Assembly (NCBI GenBank): GCA_947649615.1
Contig: CANSSG010000012.1
Coordinates: 1-64,000, forward strand
Direction of reading: 5' to 3'
Length of the DNA stretch: 64,000 nucleotides
Source: an uncultured Clostridia bacterium
Lineage (GTDB): Bacteria > Bacillota > Clostridia > Oscillospirales > Oscillospiraceae
Positions 51,324 to 61,049 of this stretch are shown in pieces (positions within the stretch are counted from its first letter, which is position 1; every line of letters starts with the position of its first letter). The notes under the pieces were generated by a model. The model was given only the letters and a program-made list of their open reading frames with translations. It made no database searches and was not told the origin of the DNA. A program made the translations under genes and the position numbers.

Positions 51324-52290
51324 GGTTTCCGGGCTGGGCAAAGCCTTCCCCCAAAAGCGGGGAAATCCCGTGACGGTTCTGCGGGATATCAATTTTACGA
51401 TTGCCGCCGGACAAACCCTGTGTGTTATGGGGGAATCCGGCTGCGGCAAAACAACCCTGGGCAAGATCATTGCGGGCCTGAGCGGCTACACCAGCGGTTC
51501 CTGCCGCTTTTGCGGAAAGGAAGTCTCTCAGCTGCGGGGCAGGGAATGGAGCGAATTCCGGGAAAGCGTCCAGATGATCCACCAGAACCCCTATGAATCC
51601 TTGAATCCGGCCCTGATGGTATTTGATATTATTGCAAATCCGATTAAACGCCATCGGAAGATTACGAAAATTCCCGCGCTTTATGATGAGGCGGCCCGGC
51701 TGCTGGAGCTTGTCGGCCTGACGCCGGTGGAGGATTTTGTTGACAAGTATCCAGCCCATTTGTCCGGCGGGCAGCGCCAGAGGGTATCCATTGCCCGTGT
51801 GCTGGCGATGCATCCCAAGCTGATTGTGGTTGACGAAGCTACCAGCATGATTGACACGTCCCTGCGCATCAATTTGCTGAGCACCTTGAAGCAGATACAG
51901 GAGCAATTGAACGTCGCCTATTTCTTTATCACCCACGACCTGGCCCTGGGCAAATATTTTGCAAAGGGGCAGAGGGCAATGGTGATGTATCTGGGACGGG
52001 CTGTTGAGGCGGCCGGTATGGATGAACTAGTTGCAAATCCCCGCCATCCGTATTCCCGCGCCATTATTTCTGCGGCAGTGGGCGATACTGGAATTTTAGA
52101 GGATTCCGGCTTTCATAAATACGAGCTGAAGGACGCGGATATCGCGTCGTTCCATAACATGCCGGCAGGCTGTCCGTTACATCCCAGATGCCCGGAGCGT
52201 ATCAGCGGCGTCTGCGGTCAGGATATGCCCCCGCTCTATGAAGTGGGCGGAGGGCATCAGGTGGCCTGCCATCTGTGCCGGGAAAAATAA
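51307..52290 (+). CDS. ABC transporter ATP-binding protein (DppF/OppF type)
   Basis: A 327-aa ATPase with Walker A GESGCGKTT, LSGGQRQR and a Walker B whose usual DEP is replaced by VVDEATSMID (Pro to Ala after the catalytic Glu). It keeps the C-terminal Cys motif (GCPLHPRCPERISGVC). The TTG at 51307 is the best start because AGAGGTG lies six bases upstream and the overlap with the upstream stop is 17 nt; the longer frame from 51178 is out of register with the family start. Confidence 0.9.
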   Translation: MEKIIEVSGLGKAFPQKRGNPVTVLRDINFTIAAGQTLCVMGESGCGKTTLGKIIAGLSGYTSGSCRFCGKEVSQLRGREWSEFRESVQMIHQNPYESLNPALMVFDIIANPIKRHRKITKIPALYDEAARLLELVGLTPVEDFVDKYPAHLSGGQRQRVSIARVLAMHPKLIVVDEATSMIDTSLRINLLSTLKQIQEQLNVAYFFITHDLALGKYFAKGQRAMVMYLGRAVEAAGMDELVANPRHPYSRAIISAAVGDTGILEDSGFHKYELKDADIASFHNMPAGCPLHPRCPERISGVCGQDMPPLYEVGGGHQVACHLCREK

Positions 52291-52309
52291 GCAGAACAGG
52301 AGGGCATAT

Positions 52310-52501
52310 ATGGAAACCCTTGCAAAGGTTCTTGCCGTCTGCGGCATTTTGACTGCCGCCGTCTCGGCGCTGCTGCTGGGCTACAATGAGCGGGGCGGCG
52401 CTTCCTATATACTCTGCCTGATGGATATTGTCATTGGATTTATTATGTTTGTCTTTGGTATGACCTACCTGCTGATACTGAAGAATAAGCAAAATAAATA
52501 A
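52310..52501 (+). CDS. Small two-helix membrane protein
   Basis: A 63-aa protein with an AGGAGG site, two hydrophobic helices (about residues 4-22 and 35-55) and a Lys/Asn-rich tail. It is placed between the OppF-like ATPase and the binding-protein gene with short gaps on both sides, so it belongs to the operon. I recognise no family. A role as an accessory or stabilising subunit of the importer is a guess from position. Confidence 0.72.
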   Translation: METLAKVLAVCGILTAAVSALLLGYNERGGASYILCLMDIVIGFIMFVFGMTYLLILKNKQNK

Positions 52502-52523
52502 TTTCTGAAAGGATGAAAAAAGT

Positions 52524-54317
52524 ATGAAAAAAACAATTGCGCTGCTGCTTGCTCTTGCCATGACGGTCAGCCTGCTGGCGGCCTGCGGGTCTGATCCCCA
52601 GCCGCAGGCGCCTGACGCCAATAACGGCGCTCAGGGAACGGAAAATACCCGCAATGACGTTGCGGATGCGCCTGCTGTGGACAAGGATGTGGCATTTGTT
52701 GGCGGCTGGCCCTATTCCACCGTCCCGACCGGCCACTTTAATATGTTTGTCTCCAATGCCATCGAGCTGAAGTTCTACAGAGAACTGCACCAGTTGGCCC
52801 TGGCAACTTACACCGCGGAAGACGGCGCATACCATGCGCTTCTGGCAGAATCCTGGGAGACCAATGCGGACAGCACCTCCTTCACTGTAAAGCTGAGAGA
52901 CGATGTCACCTGGCTGAACGGCGATGCCTTTACTTCCCGGGACGTCTGGACAACCTTTATGATTTACAAGCTGGTTGGAAATCCGGTCTGGAGTTATATC
53001 AAAGGCGTGGACATGCCCTCTGACTACGAGGTTGCCTTTGAAATCGAAACGCCGACTTCTCTGCTTCTGCGGTACGTTCTGAGGAAGCCCATCGTGGATT
53101 TTGCTACCTACGGCGAATACGCGCAGAGGGTTCAGGATTTGTCCGACGCCGGAGCCACTGCGGAGTCTGCCGAGTGGCAGGCGCTTGTCAACGAATTCAA
53201 TATGTTCCGGCCTGAGCTTGTCAATGCCACCGGCCCTTACTATCTGGACCCGGCAAATGTCACCGAGTCCTGCGTTGAACTGCTGAAAAATGAAAACTCC
53301 TTCCTGGCCAACTCCGTCCATTTCTCCAAGGTTATTGTTTACAATGGCGACGTTCCCGACTTGACGCCTCTGGTTTTGAACGGTGAAGTTGACTTCCTGA
53401 CGCACCAGTTCCCTGCCGCCACGTTGGAAGCCTTTGAGGGCATCGGCTATTCTACCTTACAGGTTGCAGGCGTTGACGGCATCGCGCTGTATTTCAACGA
53501 AGCGGTAAAGCCTCTGGACTCCCGGGAGGTCAGGCAGGCCATTGCCTACATCATTGACCGTGAAAAAGTCGGCGAGTTGGCTTTGCCGGGCGTTTCCCGC
53601 GGCGTCAAGTATATCTCTGGCCTGGGCGATGCCATGACCGAATCCTGGCTTGACGCCAGCGGCCTGATTGACTACTCCGTTGATTATGCAAAGGCTGGGG
53701 AACTGCTGACGGGAGTCGGCCTGACAAAGAAGGACGGCAATTGGTATAAGGCCGACGGTACACAGTTTACCATTTCCCTGCAATGCCCCACTTCCTGGAC
53801 GGACGCTTCCACCGCTTGTACGGAGATTGCCAATCAATTGACTGCATTCGGCATCAAGACGGCCATCGCCGGCATTGATTCCACCATGCGCCAGAGCAAC
53901 ATAAATGAAGGCAGCTACGAGGTCGCGGTTTCCTTCTTTGGCACCAGCCAGTCCCATCCCATGTTCGCGTTTGAGACGCCCTTCCTGGCCAGCAACGTCA
54001 ACTGCGCCAAGGGCCTGAGCTACCCCATGGTTCAGGAGACCGAGCGTTACGGAACCGTGGATCTGAACGAACTGATTGCCGCTTCTACCGCCGGCTGGGA
54101 TACCGGGAAACAGAAGGAAGCCATTGAGAAGATCGTGTATACGCTCAATGAAACTGTGCCGGTCCTGCCGTTGTACACCAAGTATTCCAAGTATGTTTAT
54201 AGCGACGGCCTGCGGACTGACTGGGGCGGGAATGACGGCCTGTACAAGAACAGCGCCGGCGATGACAGCTTTGCCGTCATCAAGATTCTAACCGGCGAGC
54301 TGAAACCCCTGGGTTAA
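52524..54317 (+). CDS. ABC transporter substrate-binding lipoprotein (family 5)
   Basis: A 597-aa binding protein starting MKKTIALLLALAMTVSLLAAC, a lipoprotein signal, followed by a Gln/Ala/Asn linker. Family-5 features are present: LAESWETNADSTSFTVKLRDDVTW, NGDAFTSRDVW, LDSREVRQAIAYIIDRE and TVPVLPLYTKYSKYVYS near the end. It should capture the oligosaccharide or glycoconjugate outside the cell. It precedes an attenuator-like hairpin and two GH20 genes. Confidence 0.94.
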   Translation: MKKTIALLLALAMTVSLLAACGSDPQPQAPDANNGAQGTENTRNDVADAPAVDKDVAFVGGWPYSTVPTGHFNMFVSNAIELKFYRELHQLALATYTAEDGAYHALLAESWETNADSTSFTVKLRDDVTWLNGDAFTSRDVWTTFMIYKLVGNPVWSYIKGVDMPSDYEVAFEIETPTSLLLRYVLRKPIVDFATYGEYAQRVQDLSDAGATAESAEWQALVNEFNMFRPELVNATGPYYLDPANVTESCVELLKNENSFLANSVHFSKVIVYNGDVPDLTPLVLNGEVDFLTHQFPAATLEAFEGIGYSTLQVAGVDGIALYFNEAVKPLDSREVRQAIAYIIDREKVGELALPGVSRGVKYISGLGDAMTESWLDASGLIDYSVDYAKAGELLTGVGLTKKDGNWYKADGTQFTISLQCPTSWTDASTACTEIANQLTAFGIKTAIAGIDSTMRQSNINEGSYEVAVSFFGTSQSHPMFAFETPFLASNVNCAKGLSYPMVQETERYGTVDLNELIAASTAGWDTGKQKEAIEKIVYTLNETVPVLPLYTKYSKYVYSDGLRTDWGGNDGLYKNSAGDDSFAVIKILTGELKPLG

Positions 54318-54326
54318 AATCAATTC

Positions 54327-54358
54327 TCCCGCGTTCCTCCTTCGAGGGGAGCGCGGGA
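54327..54358 (+). terminator. Hairpin between binding-protein and GH20 genes
   Basis: A GC-rich near-perfect stem (TCCCGCG outer arm, CTTC loop region) lies 10 nt past the binding-protein stop without a T tract. It probably stabilises the upstream transcript or allows partial read-through into the GH20 genes. Confidence 0.6.
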
Positions 54359-54409
54359 ATCACTAAAAAGGAAAATTGCGCAGGGCTTGCGCGGAAACGG
54401 GGACCTATT

Positions 54410-56401
54410 ATGTACTACCTTCCCTTGTATAACTGGATCAAAAAAAGCGGGCGCAGTACGGAACTGCCTGATTTCCGGCTGGAGGCAGCGGATTCCATGT
54501 GCCGGGCCTTACAGCCACAGCTAAGCTGCCTGCCGGTGGTACAACGTTCTTCCCGGACGCTACGTCTTGTGCGTTGTACCCAACTGCAAAGCAGCGGGGC
54601 TTACCGGCTGGAAATTGAAGAGGACGCCGTTTCTGTTTACGCCGCCGGAGACCGGGGGTTTTACTATGGCCTTGCGGCATTAAAGATTTTGCTTGCGGCC
54701 TATCATGCCGTGCTGCCCCAGGGTTCCATCGAGGATGTCCCGGACTTTAAGAACCGGGGCCTGCTGCTGGATGTTTCCAGGGGCAAAATGCCCACATTGG
54801 ACTATCTGAAGCATCTGATTCCTGTGCTGTCGGATATGAAGTACAACATCCTTCAGCTTTACTGCGAAGACAAGCTGGCTTTGGCCCGCCACCCCCTGCT
54901 TGGCGGACTTACCGGCGCCTACACCGAGACGCAGATTCGGGAGCTGGACGCGTACTGCAAGGCCCATTTTATAGAGCTGCAACCATGCATCCAGACATAT
55001 TCCCACATGCACGGCCTGCTGCGGCTTCCCGGCTACAGCCATCTGTCCGAAAATGCGGACCTTTTCTCCTTCGCCGCAGGAAATGAGGCTGTTTACGGCT
55101 TCCTGGAGGATGAATTCAGCCAAGTACTGCCCTGGTTTACCAGCAAGACATTGAATATCAACATGGATGAAGCTTACGACATCGGCACAGGCTTCTCCAA
55201 ACAGGCGGTGGAGGAGAAGGGGCGCGGCCGGGTCCTGCTGGAACACATTCTGCGGGTAGCGGAGATTGCCAGAAGGCACGGCGCGGAAACCATACAGCTT
55301 TGGGGGGATATCGTCCAAAAGTACCCGGAGCTGCTTCCGCAGCTTCCCGAAAAGACCATTGTGATGGAATGGAACTATAATCCTTTGGAGAAGTTTGAAA
55401 CGCTTGCCGGATACCAAACAATCGGGCGGGAGTTTTGGGCAGCCGGGGGCGTTGGCAGTTGGAATTCCATTTTCCCCAGGGCTTATAACGCCTATACCAA
55501 TTTGACAAACCTGTCTTCCCAGGCCAAGGCTGCCGGGGCGAACGGCTTTCTGGTGACGGACTGGGGGGATTACGGGCATATGCAGCCCCCGGGGCTTAGC
55601 CTTTATGGGTACCTGATTGGCGCGATGCAGGCATCCTCCGCCAAGGCGCGGACCGGCCCAGAGATAGAAGAAGCCATCTGGCCCCTGCTCTTTGCGGATA
55701 AAAGCCAGGGCGCTGGATTCCGGGCGCTGATGGAGTCCAATTTGGCCCATCATTTAAAAACGGACTTTAAGACCATGTCCATCTACTATTTCTTTGACGA
55801 CATGCTGGACGGGCTTTCCATGCGCGGGAATGAGCGTTATGAAGCGCTCACGGAGGATACCTTTCAACACCTCCTGCGCTGCGGGAGCGAGGCATGCCGC
55901 CATTTGGCACAGACGGAATCCGCTGGGAGCGTGGATACGCGCCGCTACCCGGACAAGGACTGGCAGGCCTTGTTTGGGGAAAGCTATCTGCGGGAGCTTC
56001 AGCTTTGCGCCCGGATGACGAAATTCACCGGTGAAAAAGGGCTTCTCGCCTGCCAGATCCGCAAGGATATGGCAAGGGACGGCGTATCCGCAGATGACAT
56101 TATGCATATGATTTTCAGAATCCATCAACTGTATGATGCGTTCTGCCTTATCCGGCGGATGTTTGAGGATGTATGGATGCTTCGGGCAGGCCGCAAAGGC
56201 ATTCAGACCAGCCTATCTTTGTTTGACCACGCCGCCGTTCAGATGGCGCATACCGTCAGATGGCTTGCGCTTCAGCGCGAGGCGGTCCTCCGGGGAGAAA
56301 AGGCGGATGTTACGTTCCAAAGCTATAATGGCAGACATTACGAAGTGCTTTGGACGGCAGATTTCAGGAATATGTGGGACCGGGCCTATCCCTGGAAATA
56401 A
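54410..56401 (+). CDS. Glycoside hydrolase family 20 enzyme, second
   Basis: A 663-aa enzyme with an N-terminal GH20b-like domain (about 1-110). The barrel begins at KNRGLLLDVSRGKMP, and the catalytic pair is D253-E254 in NMDEAYDIG. The C-terminal 200 residues are helical and carry no known domain. It has no signal peptide. GGGGA precedes the ATG. Sequence divergence from the first GH20 in the loops after the catalytic Glu suggests a different linkage or sugar preference. It is followed 27 nt later by a third GH20. Confidence 0.9.
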   Translation: MYYLPLYNWIKKSGRSTELPDFRLEAADSMCRALQPQLSCLPVVQRSSRTLRLVRCTQLQSSGAYRLEIEEDAVSVYAAGDRGFYYGLAALKILLAAYHAVLPQGSIEDVPDFKNRGLLLDVSRGKMPTLDYLKHLIPVLSDMKYNILQLYCEDKLALARHPLLGGLTGAYTETQIRELDAYCKAHFIELQPCIQTYSHMHGLLRLPGYSHLSENADLFSFAAGNEAVYGFLEDEFSQVLPWFTSKTLNINMDEAYDIGTGFSKQAVEEKGRGRVLLEHILRVAEIARRHGAETIQLWGDIVQKYPELLPQLPEKTIVMEWNYNPLEKFETLAGYQTIGREFWAAGGVGSWNSIFPRAYNAYTNLTNLSSQAKAAGANGFLVTDWGDYGHMQPPGLSLYGYLIGAMQASSAKARTGPEIEEAIWPLLFADKSQGAGFRALMESNLAHHLKTDFKTMSIYYFFDDMLDGLSMRGNERYEALTEDTFQHLLRCGSEACRHLAQTESAGSVDTRRYPDKDWQALFGESYLRELQLCARMTKFTGEKGLLACQIRKDMARDGVSADDIMHMIFRIHQLYDAFCLIRRMFEDVWMLRAGRKGIQTSLSLFDHAAVQMAHTVRWLALQREAVLRGEKADVTFQSYNGRHYEVLWTADFRNMWDRAYPWK

Positions 56402-56428
56402 TTTAGCAATAGAAAGTGTAGAGAAAAG

Positions 56429-58426
56429 ATGGCGTATCAATTGTTTCCTCCTGTGAAGAAAATTACATACGGAAAAGCGTTCTGCGAGCTTGGCCGGCTG
56501 CGCGGCGCGGTTTGCACAGAGCTGGACGCGCAAGCGTTTTCCGGCCTGCCTGAGAACCTGCTCCCGGTTATTGCGTCAGATGCAGGCGTTCATTGCTACC
56601 GGGTTGGGCAAGCGGGAAGCTGCCCCGCACCGGGGACGGCCCAGGGCTATACGCTTCAGATCGCAGAAGATGGCATCTGCGTAACCGCCATAGATTCCGC
56701 CGGCCTGCGCTATGGCATCGACACCCTGCGCCAAATACTGAACCAGGCGGACGGGCGGGTCAATTGCCTGGAAATCCAGGATTACCCCGCCCTGCGCAGC
56801 CGGGGCCTGATGCTGGATATTTCCCGTGGGAAAGTGTACACAAGGGAATACCTGCTTCAGTTGGTTCAGATTTTGAGCAAATTCCGCTACAATGTGCTGC
56901 AATTATATATAGAGCACCCGTTTGATTTCAAAAAGCATCCGGAGATTTGTGAAGGCAGCGGCCCCGTTACCGCCGGGGATATCCGCGCTCTGCAAAGCCG
57001 GTGCCGCGAATTGAATATTGAACTCCAGGCCAACCTCCAATGCCTGGGCCATTTTCACCGGATTCTGACGCGCAAGGAGCACATGGATTTATCCGAAAGC
57101 GATATGTTCTGGTCGCTTTGCACCACATCAGAAGGCGCTGTACAGCTGACGGATGAAATGTTCTCTGAGTACCTGCCCCTTTTTGACAGCCAATGGGTAA
57201 ACATCTGTTTTGATGAGCCTTATGATATAGGAACGGGAAAGAGCGCGCACTCAGGCAAGGATGGTCCCCAGCTATATGTGGAGTATTTGAAGAAGATCCA
57301 CGCTTTGGCAGCTAAGTACGGCAAGCGGATCATGATTTTCGGCGATGTAATCCTCCGCCATCCCGAATTGCTGCCTGCCATGCCCAAGGACATCCGGTAT
57401 CTGGATTGGTGCTATGATCCGAAGTCTCATTACGGTACGCCCGCCATTTTCAACAAGTTTGGGCTGGATTACTGGGTTTGTCCCGGATCAGGCAACTGGA
57501 ATACCCTGTTCCCCCGGCTGGACGGCAGCCTGACCAATATCAACAACCTGCTCCGTGAAGGCGTGGCGGCTGACGCCGGCGGAATGCTGTTTACCGATTG
57601 GAACGATCACGGCGGGTACACGCAGCCTGCGGCGGGCTACTATGCCTACGGCCATGCGGCGGCGGCCGCCTGGGCAGGCGGGGCTCCGCCGTCCAAGGGG
57701 GAGGATGCATACATTGACAGTGTACTGGCTTTGCCGGGCTACTCGAAGATTATCAAGACATTTGCCAAAATCTATCAATTGCCCCCCATATGGTCTAAGA
57801 ACCGCAGCCAGTGCGTCATGGCCCTGTTTGACGAGCCGGTTTTTGGAAAGGCCGTCCGTGGGCCGCGGCCCCCCGATGGGCTGAAGGCCTATGACCTGGC
57901 TCTGCCCGAGGGCGTTCATACCGTGTTGGAGCGTCATTCCCAGCATCCGCTGCGCCCCGTCTTCTCCATTCCGGAGAGCACCTGCGCCGCGATTGCAGAA
58001 GCGGCGGCCCAGGCAAAGGCGCTGGCGCTTCAGCTTCCGGAATGCCCTGCCAGGGAGCAGCTCTGCTATCAGGCGGACGCGTTTGCACTTATGACCGGTA
58101 AATTAGCTCTCAGCCGAAAAATTATCCGCCGCTTTGAGGGCGGCGGGCTGACGGTCCGTGATCTGGTTTTGCTGGAGGACGAGGTGCGGGTGATTACGAA
58201 GCGCTATGTTCATTTGCAGATGCGCTTTATAAATATCTGGCTGCAAGTGGCGAAGGTTTCCGAGATTGACATTTCCCTGACCTACTTCGCGCATATCATT
58301 GAGCGGTTGGATTACCTGCGGGACTGGATATCCCGGCAAAGAGAAGTACTCACTGCCGGGGGCAAAGCCGCCACGGATTTCTCCGGCTATGAAACAGCCG
58401 GGTACAGCACCCTTCCCACCTATTAA
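56429..58426 (+). CDS. Glycoside hydrolase family 20 enzyme, third
   Basis: A 665-aa enzyme collinear with the second GH20. The N-terminal domain runs to about residue 118, the barrel starts at RSRGLMLDISRGKVYT, and the catalytic pair is D262-E263 in CFDEPYDIG. A helical C-terminal extension follows. It has no signal peptide. The ribosome site is weak (AGAG), so translation may depend on the upstream gene. The two tandem genes probably arose by duplication and then diverged. The operon ends here at a strong hairpin. Confidence 0.9.
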   Translation: MAYQLFPPVKKITYGKAFCELGRLRGAVCTELDAQAFSGLPENLLPVIASDAGVHCYRVGQAGSCPAPGTAQGYTLQIAEDGICVTAIDSAGLRYGIDTLRQILNQADGRVNCLEIQDYPALRSRGLMLDISRGKVYTREYLLQLVQILSKFRYNVLQLYIEHPFDFKKHPEICEGSGPVTAGDIRALQSRCRELNIELQANLQCLGHFHRILTRKEHMDLSESDMFWSLCTTSEGAVQLTDEMFSEYLPLFDSQWVNICFDEPYDIGTGKSAHSGKDGPQLYVEYLKKIHALAAKYGKRIMIFGDVILRHPELLPAMPKDIRYLDWCYDPKSHYGTPAIFNKFGLDYWVCPGSGNWNTLFPRLDGSLTNINNLLREGVAADAGGMLFTDWNDHGGYTQPAAGYYAYGHAAAAAWAGGAPPSKGEDAYIDSVLALPGYSKIIKTFAKIYQLPPIWSKNRSQCVMALFDEPVFGKAVRGPRPPDGLKAYDLALPEGVHTVLERHSQHPLRPVFSIPESTCAAIAEAAAQAKALALQLPECPAREQLCYQADAFALMTGKLALSRKIIRRFEGGGLTVRDLVLLEDEVRVITKRYVHLQMRFINIWLQVAKVSEIDISLTYFAHIIERLDYLRDWISRQREVLTAGGKAATDFSGYETAGYSTLPTY

Positions 58427-58456
58427 AATGAGGCGGGGCATCTTTTTTGACACGCA

Positions 58457-58493
58457 GCGCCCGGTATATGGCCGTAGGCCATATACCGGGCGC
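58457..58493. terminator. Hairpin between the GH20 operon and the exopolysaccharide operon
   Basis: A perfect 17-bp stem (GCGCCCGGTATATGGCC and complement) with a GTA loop sits between convergent genes. TTTT lies upstream on the plus strand rather than after the stem, so it fits the minus-strand operon less or more equally. Confidence 0.75.
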
Positions 58494-58511
58494 GCTTTAT
58501 GCCAACAGGAT

Positions 58512-59936
58512 TTAGCGGGCGTCGCTGTGCCGGACCCGTTTGATGGTTCCCCAGGTTCCTTTGTTTTTTCGATAGCCGATAAAGGCATTGAGCCGGATGA
58601 AGTCAAAGACAAATCGAAAGAAGATATTCTCAATCAGGCACATGATGCAGGCCCGAAGTACATCCCCACGGCTGATATGGATATTCTGCGTATAAATTCG
58701 TTGGAAAAATGCGGTAATCGTCAGAATGGCGCTGTAAATGGCAAACAGCAGGTAGAACTGCAACATAAACCCCGCATTGAGCAGCCCCGTCAGAGCGGCC
58801 GCAGCGCTTACAGCCAGGCCAATCACTTCAATGATGGGCGAATACAGTTCATAGAGCAGATAGTAGAGATACGAGGCCGTACCCACCATTCCAAAGCGGG
58901 ATTTCAAAAACATAAAGCGATAGCGCGTGATGCATTGAAACAGGCCGATATGCCACCGCCGGCGCTGTTTGAAGAGGTCCGGCAGCGTGGAGGGGGCCTG
59001 GCTCCAGCAGACCGCGTTGGGTTCATAGCGGATGGAGTACCGCTCCATGTTGTTCCGGCAGTAGGCGTGGAGCTTGGCCACCAGCTCCATGTCCTCGCCC
59101 AGCACATCGGTGGCATAGCCTCCGGCGGCGATGACCACGCTCTTTTTGAACAGGCCGAAGGCGCCGGAAATAATCAGGTTTCCATTGAAGCCGTCCAGGA
59201 GAATCCGGGAGGCCAAAAAGGAGCGGTCATACTCCATGACCTGCATACTGGTCAGGAAGTTCCAGGGCAGATGATAGCTCAGCTTTCGATGTGCGCCCCC
59301 CTCGCCTTCCGGGTTAAACTGAATGCACTGAGCCACCCGGATCAGTCCGCCCACCGCGACCACGCTGTCATCCTCCATGACCGGCTGGACAATGCGTTCC
59401 AGCGAATCCCATTGAAGCACGGAGTCTGCGTCAATGCAGAGGAAGTACGGATATTGCGCGGCGTTGATACCGGCGTTCAGCGCATCGCCCTTCCCCCCGT
59501 TTTCCTTCCGCAGCAGCGTCAGCCGGACCCGGGCATCCGGGGCCTCGTAGACGGCCTGAATCGGTTTGCAGGGGATGCTCAGCCGGATGGGGCGGCTGAC
59601 CTCCTTCATGTGAAAGTGGTCAATCAGCGCCCGGCTGGTATCATCGCTGGAACCATCGTCTATAACGATCACTTCATAGAGCTGGTACTCTAGTTCCAGC
59701 AGGGATTTCACATTATCCAAAATGGTAACCTCCTCGTTGTGGGCAGGCACCAGGATTGAGACGGGAAAATAGAAATCGTGTTTCAGCTCGTTTTTAATGG
59801 TGCGCATCCGGTCCAGGCGGTAAAGCCGCCAGGCGCCCATAGCCACGGACAGAAACAGGTAGGAGGCATACAGCAGTAGGTACAGCAGGAAAAACGCCTC
59901 CACCACGCGCAGAATTTGAAACACCAATTGGCTCAT
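58512..59936 (-). CDS. Processive family 2 glycosyltransferase (membrane)
   Basis: A 474-aa polysaccharide synthase-type enzyme with one N-terminal membrane helix, a cytoplasmic GT-A domain and about four C-terminal helices. Catalytic motifs are complete: IDDGSSDD, DAD (LCIDADSV), GED (VLGEDMELV) and QRRRW, the last being the hallmark of processive synthases such as cellulose, chitin or poly-GlcNAc synthases. No PilZ domain is attached. It overlaps the HEAT-repeat gene by 4 nt and is last in the operon. The polymer is unknown. Confidence 0.93.
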   Translation of the reverse strand: MSQLVFQILRVVEAFFLLYLLLYASYLFLSVAMGAWRLYRLDRMRTIKNELKHDFYFPVSILVPAHNEEVTILDNVKSLLELEYQLYEVIVIDDGSSDDTSRALIDHFHMKEVSRPIRLSIPCKPIQAVYEAPDARVRLTLLRKENGGKGDALNAGINAAQYPYFLCIDADSVLQWDSLERIVQPVMEDDSVVAVGGLIRVAQCIQFNPEGEGGAHRKLSYHLPWNFLTSMQVMEYDRSFLASRILLDGFNGNLIISGAFGLFKKSVVIAAGGYATDVLGEDMELVAKLHAYCRNNMERYSIRYEPNAVCWSQAPSTLPDLFKQRRRWHIGLFQCITRYRFMFLKSRFGMVGTASYLYYLLYELYSPIIEVIGLAVSAAAALTGLLNAGFMLQFYLLFAIYSAILTITAFFQRIYTQNIHISRGDVLRACIMCLIENIFFRFVFDFIRLNAFIGYRKNKGTWGTIKRVRHSDAR

Positions 59937-61048
59937 ACTGCTGCCAGCGCCTCCCTTTCTGTTTCTCCGCCCTTTGCGGCGGGCTGTCCCCCAAGGATAT
60001 ATTCCAGCATTTCTGTCGCATAGCGGTCCACGCTGGGGTCAATCCCACATGCCTCCCAGGTAACGCCCAGCGCCTTCAAAGAGCGGGCCGCGTTCTGCCG
60101 GACGTACCAGTTGGGGCTGTGGAGGGCCTCCTTTAGGGCCTGCCTTGTTTTCTCATCCGGGTAGGACGCAAGGGCGGCTGCGGCCGCAATGGCCAGTTCC
60201 CGCTTTCCCCCGGACTCTCCCTTGAGGAGCCGCAGGAGCACCGGCTGCGCATAGGGAACTGCATGGCGGCGGAAATAACGCACCAGGGTAAATTGTGTTT
60301 CTGCGGGCAGGTTTTCCGTCTCCAGCGCCCTCAAAAAAGCTTCTGCGAAGCGGTCCCCGCCAAAGGTCTCGGCAAAGCGGATGGTTCCCACCTGAAAGCA
60401 CTCGATTAGCTGGCCCCGGCAGCTCCAAAGCCGGCCGGCCAGGGCCTCTTTTTCTCCCCGAAACCGGTTCAGCCCATCGGACAGAAGCCTGGGGTCATGG
60501 TACCAGCCCCGCTGGCTCATGAGAAGGAAGGCGTGTTCCACCGGCTGGATATTCCCAAGGGCGTAGAGGGCGTTCAGCACATTTTCCCGGCTGTATACCG
60601 TGGAGTGCTCCAAATAGTGCAAAAGCTGTTCCAGCAGCGGGCTTCGCTGGTCTTCCATAGCGGGATGAAAGGCGGCGATTACATAGGCGAAAAACGCCTG
60701 CTCCATGGCGTCCTTTTCTCCGTACTCCCGTGCAAGCTCCAAAACTGCGGCATGATTTTTCTGGAAGAAGGACGCGGCTTCCCCCGGCTGTTCTTGCTCC
60801 CGGCCCTCCATCGCCGTATAAAAGGCCATAAGCTCCTGGACATTTTTCAGCCGGCGGAGCAGTTCGTCTGGCCTCCACATAGGCGTCCCCTCTGCAAAGC
60901 TGTCCAGATATTTTTCCCAACGCTGGATTTTCCTCTGCTGCCGCCGTTTGACGCTGCCGGACCGGAAGATATACAGCAGGTTAAACAGCAGCAGGACAAC
61001 ACAAATAAAGATATAAAAGTATATGACCGCCCTGACTGGCAGCCGCAT
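59933..61048 (-). CDS. Membrane-anchored HEAT-repeat protein
   Basis: A 371-aa protein with one N-terminal helix (about residues 8-28) followed by a basic stretch and then helical repeats. The C-terminal part has clear HEAT-like units (LAIAAAAALASYPDEKTRQALKE, NWYVRQNAARSLKALG). By topology the repeats lie in the cytoplasm. HEAT domains bind partner proteins, so a scaffold for the glycosyltransferase is plausible. It lies 1 nt after the glycosidase-like gene and overlaps the glycosyltransferase gene. Confidence 0.85.
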   Translation of the reverse strand: MRLPVRAVIYFYIFICVVLLLFNLLYIFRSGSVKRRQQRKIQRWEKYLDSFAEGTPMWRPDELLRRLKNVQELMAFYTAMEGREQEQPGEAASFFQKNHAAVLELAREYGEKDAMEQAFFAYVIAAFHPAMEDQRSPLLEQLLHYLEHSTVYSRENVLNALYALGNIQPVEHAFLLMSQRGWYHDPRLLSDGLNRFRGEKEALAGRLWSCRGQLIECFQVGTIRFAETFGGDRFAEAFLRALETENLPAETQFTLVRYFRRHAVPYAQPVLLRLLKGESGGKRELAIAAAAALASYPDEKTRQALKEALHSPNWYVRQNAARSLKALGVTWEACGIDPSVDRYATEMLEYILGGQPAAKGGETEREALAAV

Positions 61049-61049
61049 T

